Below, piece after piece: positions 4,856 through 6,210 of a DNA stretch of 6,210 nt. A program made the position numbers and the translations under genes. Source of the DNA: Lachnospiraceae bacterium (lineage in GTDB: Bacteria; Bacillota; Clostridia; Lachnospirales; Anaerotignaceae). Each line of letters opens with the position of its first letter. The stretch's first letter is position 1. Location of the stretch: assembly GCA_003543235.1 (NCBI GenBank), contig DPJA01000026.1, positions 1 through 6,210 of the forward strand, given 5' to 3'. A model generated the notes under the pieces. That model was not told where the DNA came from. It searched no databases and saw only the letters and a program-made list of their open reading frames with translations.

Positions 4856-6184
4856 ATGAGTGGGATGCAACAGGAAAAAAGATCTAAAGGGGCGGTATTT
4901 GTAGCCATAATTTTATTTTTGACTGTTAATTTGATGTCTTTCCTGCTGATTACGCAATCAAAAGAGATTTTAAATGTGTCAACAAAAGTCAGTGAGACAG
5001 TAGTAGAGAAGAATGTATCAAAGGTAAGTATAAGCTTTGTTGGAGATCTTTTGATGCATACGGCAGAAAGAAAATCTGGCTATAATGAAGTATCCAATAC
5101 ATATAATTTCGATTATTTTTTTAAGGACGTCAAAAAATATTTTAAAGAGAAAGACTATGTAATAGGAAGCTTTGAGACTCCAATAGGAAAAGAAACTTCT
5201 GATAGAGCTTATTCAGGCTATCCTACATTCTATAATCCTCATGAATTTATAGAGGCTTCAAAGAAAGCCGGTATAAACGTTTTTATGACCTCAAACAATC
5301 ATGTTTTAGATCGTGGGGAAAAAGGTGCAGTTAAGACAATGGAGTGGATTGAAAAGTACGAAATCCCTTATACGGGAACTTTTAAGACAAGCCAGGATAG
5401 ACAGGAAAATCCAGTTTTATTTTTAAACAAGAATGGCATAAAGATTGCACTTGTAAACTATACAGAGTTTCTCAATATGGGTGTGCCTAAAAACAGTTAC
5501 ATGGTAAATATCATTGATCCAAATCAAATAAAAAAGGATATACAGTTTGCTAAGGATAGTAAGGCTGATATAATAATTGCTTGGTTGCATTTTGGAACAG
5601 AATATCAGAGACAAGCTAGCGACAAACAAAAACAGCTAGTTAGTGAAGTAGCAAGTGATGGTGCAGATATTATTATAGGGAGTCACCCTCATGTTATTGA
5701 ACCTATGGAAGTTATAGATGTGAATGGTAAAAAAGTATTTGTGGCCTACGCAATAGGAAACTTTATATCAAATCAATACTGGAGGTATTCTACTGACGGT
5801 ATGATTTTAAATATTGATTTAGCAAAGAAAGATGGTAAAACGTCATTTATTAATATTAACTATATACCGACGCAAGTGGTGAGAGAATACTTTGGTACTC
5901 AGACTATCAATGAAGTAGCAGTTAAAGAAAGTGATAAAGCCAGTGATTTTATAACGGGGGCAATTAGTCAAGGGATTCTTAAAGGAAATGAAGTCAAATT
6001 CAGAGTTGTACCGGTAGGGGATGCAATTTATGATTATGAAAAGAAACTTGATAAAAATTTAACCGATAAGGACTACATAAGGCTAAAGACAACCTGGGGT
6101 GATACAACTAGATTAATTGGGGAAAATCAACATTTTAAGGTTTATAGAGATGAAAAGATGACTAAACTGGCGATAGGTAAATAA
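4856..6184 (+). CDS. CapA-family (PGA_cap, metallophosphatase-like) membrane-anchored protein
   Basis: 442 residues from ATG 4856. I chose this start because GGAGG (4846-4850) lies five bases upstream; an in-frame TTG at 4844 overlaps that site and is unlikely. A short positive N-terminus and one hydrophobic segment (about 13-33) suggest a signal anchor with the domain outside. The CapA domain (about 57-310) shows the metallophosphatase-like motifs in order: GDLLMH (63-68), SFETP (105-109), SNNHVLDRG (146-154), LHFGTEY (244-250), GSHPHV (275-280) and GNF (301-303), with the metal-binding D and H residues present. The last 130 residues after the domain are lysine-rich and unassigned. The family is named for poly-gamma-glutamate capsule synthesis (CapA/PgsA), but no capB, capC or capD neighbours are seen, so a polyglutamate role is not supported. 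An exported metallohydrolase acting on an envelope substrate is an inference. It has its own promoter. Confidence 0.88.
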   Translation: MSGMQQEKRSKGAVFVAIILFLTVNLMSFLLITQSKEILNVSTKVSETVVEKNVSKVSISFVGDLLMHTAERKSGYNEVSNTYNFDYFFKDVKKYFKEKDYVIGSFETPIGKETSDRAYSGYPTFYNPHEFIEASKKAGINVFMTSNNHVLDRGEKGAVKTMEWIEKYEIPYTGTFKTSQDRQENPVLFLNKNGIKIALVNYTEFLNMGVPKNSYMVNIIDPNQIKKDIQFAKDSKADIIIAWLHFGTEYQRQASDKQKQLVSEVASDGADIIIGSHPHVIEPMEVIDVNGKKVFVAYAIGNFISNQYWRYSTDGMILNIDLAKKDGKTSFININYIPTQVVREYFGTQTINEVAVKESDKASDFITGAISQGILKGNEVKFRVVPVGDAIYDYEKKLDKNLTDKDYIRLKTTWGDTTRLIGENQHFKVYRDEKMTKLAIGK

Positions 6185-6210
6185 GTGTAGGGGCGAGGTC
6201 TTGTATCCGC
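6185..6210. repeat. Possible left half of a palindromic intergenic repeat, cut by the window edge
   Basis: Directly after the CapA-like stop the sequence turns GC-rich (GTAGGGGCGAGGTC, then TTGTATCCGC at the edge). From memory it resembles a short repeat of the form GTAGGGGCG..CTTGT..CGCCC found between genes in many Clostridia and other bacteria. The right part is outside the window, so pairing is only partly visible (GCG with CGC). Confidence 0.3.

Overview
The window looks like a chromosomal segment of an AT-rich, Gram-positive anaerobe of the class Clostridia. The signs are low GC, strong purine-rich Shine-Dalgarno sequences, sigma-A-type promoters with near-consensus hexamers, an S-layer-homology surface protein, a LysM/G5/M23 cell-wall peptidase, an orphan CapA-type surface protein and a formate-tetrahydrofolate ligase. 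I do not assign a genus.

Layout, left to right. Positions 1-648 (minus strand) hold the N-terminal 216 codons of an exported SLH-repeat protein whose C-terminus lies outside the window. Upstream of it (649-870) is an elaborate control region. It has a leader of about 160 nt carrying a second, near-perfect Shine-Dalgarno sequence with a tiny leader ORF, then a perfect TATAAT -10 box with a poor -35. Over and upstream of the -35 lie four half-sites at an exact 11-bp period; the two nearest the -10 match the WalR (YycF) consensus as usually written. From 871 to 1328 there is no supportable gene. A 120-bp inverted-repeat element (1329-1448) with a GC-rich, multi-hairpin core stands out sharply from its AT-rich surroundings.

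A strong plus-strand promoter (1481-1509) drives a membrane-anchored LysM-G5-M23 peptidase (1544-3001). After 81 nt without a convincing terminator comes fhs (3083-4750), closed by a clear intrinsic terminator (4762-4798). A fresh sigma-A promoter starts two bases after the terminator's T-run and drives a membrane-anchored CapA-family protein (4856-6184). The last 26 nt look like the start of a palindromic intergenic repeat cut by the window edge.

Functionally, three of the four genes act at the cell surface (SLH coat protein, peptidoglycan hydrolase, CapA-like protein), and fhs is one-carbon metabolism. A WalR-like operator beside a wall-protein gene fits a cell-envelope theme. The two least-explained pieces are the control region of the SLH gene and the 120-bp structured element. 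No phage, CRISPR, tRNA or rRNA sequence was seen.
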